Below, one piece after another: positions 63,477-64,000 of a DNA stretch of 64,000 bases (position 1 is the stretch's first letter; each line of letters begins with the position of its first letter). Location of the stretch: assembly GCA_015039465.1 (NCBI GenBank), contig MU130622.1, positions 142,858-206,857 of the forward strand. The letters are read 5' to 3'. Below the pieces are notes generated by a model. That model had not been told where the DNA came from and searched no databases. It saw only the letters and a program-made list of their open reading frames with translations. The translations under genes and the position numbers were made by a program. Source of the DNA: Phlegmacium glaucopus (taxonomy: Eukaryota; Basidiomycota; Agaricomycetes; Agaricales; Cortinariaceae).

Positions 63477-63903
63477 GGAGGAAGGCAGAAAGGAGAAGGG
63501 CAGAGAGGAAGAGCTTGAGGGAGGCGTAGGCGTGGAGGTAGGGGTTGAACTAGAGGTGGACGCAGAGGCGTTAGAAGAAGTTGGTGGGAGGATAGCGGAG
63601 GTCGCGGAGGCGATAGGAGAGGCAAGGAAGGCAGAGGCGAAGGCGATGGAGAAAACGGAAAGGAAAGGGAAAAGGAAAAGGAGGCTGGGAGAGGCGACCG
63701 TAGAGGTGACGGTGGCAAGAGAAGAAAGGAGGCTGATCCGACGTTGGGAAGAAGTCGACCATCGTGGCGGTCGTGGGCCCGGGGGTGCAGAAAGGCACCG
63801 TGTACCATGGGCGCGGGCACGTAACCCGCGTCCGGCCGGCCAAAAGGAGGTACCAGTCTCGATGAAGGATACTAACGTAATCGCAATGCAAAAAAGAAAA
63901 TAA
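63457..63903 (+). pseudogene. Continuation of the Gag-like sequence in another frame
   Basis: An open frame of about 148 codons overlaps the end of the preceding one. It is Glu/Gly/Val- then Arg-rich and carries no recognised motif. Much of it may be open simply because the DNA is purine-rich. It is listed as probable remnant coding sequence of the same element. Confidence 0.3.
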
Positions 63904-64000
63904 AAGCTTTAGGTGAATGAAACAGTAAATCAAAGGAAAAGAACCCCTGCGACCCGGGGCCGAGGCAGGGCAACAAGAGGAGAAGATGAAGGAGAAGCAG

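Noticed and set aside
62750..63820. 356-codon minus-strand open frame, the longest in the last kilobases
   Set aside because: It is the complement of the purine-rich coiled-coil and Gag-like sequence and spans an LTR-like segment. Its Pro/Ser/Leu composition is what reversing GAG/GAA-rich DNA gives.

Overview
The window reads as nuclear DNA of a mushroom-forming basidiomycete (Agaricomycetes). Genes are split by many 45-70 base GT-AG introns, some exons are only 3-17 bases long, the housekeeping orthologues are fungal, and the accessory families (NACHT-WD40 proteins, RecQ-like helicase fragments, chromodomain Ty3/Gypsy elements) are typical of that class. No tRNA, rRNA, CRISPR array or bacterial-style operon was seen.

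Layout. Positions 1-10 kb are accessory: a hAT-like non-autonomous transposon with an internal minisatellite (622-1173), a large NACHT-WD40 NLR-like receptor gene (1393-6193, minus) carrying a 7-bp tandem duplication that breaks its frame, a small unknown gene, and a truncated RecQ-like helicase enclosed by inverted repeats (8534-9600). Positions 10-45 kb are a conserved, gene-dense block: an MFS drug/H+ antiporter, phosphopantetheine adenylyltransferase (CAB4), prefoldin subunit 4, muskelin, CCR4 deadenylase, mevalonate diphosphate decarboxylase (MVD1), an aldo/keto reductase, a ZCCHC9-like zinc-knuckle protein, a Zn2Cys6 transcription factor, a degenerate MoxR/Mg-chelatase-like protein, a large single-pass membrane protein, VPS53, a Yippee protein, a CTR copper transporter and the proteasome alpha subunit PRE9/PSMA4. 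These belong to unrelated pathways and are simply neighbours; several pairs are divergent or convergent.

Positions 45-64 kb are a transposon island: a second hAT-like MITE, a decayed Ty1/Copia element, a divergent pair of genes of unknown function (48428-49722 minus, and a long plus-strand gene that starts near 50.0 kb and resumes at 60.5 kb), and a young complete Ty3/Gypsy chromovirus (53041-59555; 401-bp LTRs with one visible difference; 5-bp target duplication GATGA). The chromovirus sits inside an older insertion that splits the plus-strand gene. The start of a second Gypsy element runs off the right edge.

The most interesting observations are these. The chromovirus appears to use Tf1-like self-priming, with a 12-nt match between its primer site and the predicted RNA 5' end 32 nt after a TATA box. 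It has a canonical -1 frameshift heptamer at the gag stop, a TAA codon between protease and reverse transcriptase, and extra 3' reading frames with two zinc knuckles. The divergent unknown-function pair is the best candidate for an undescribed mobile or selfish system.
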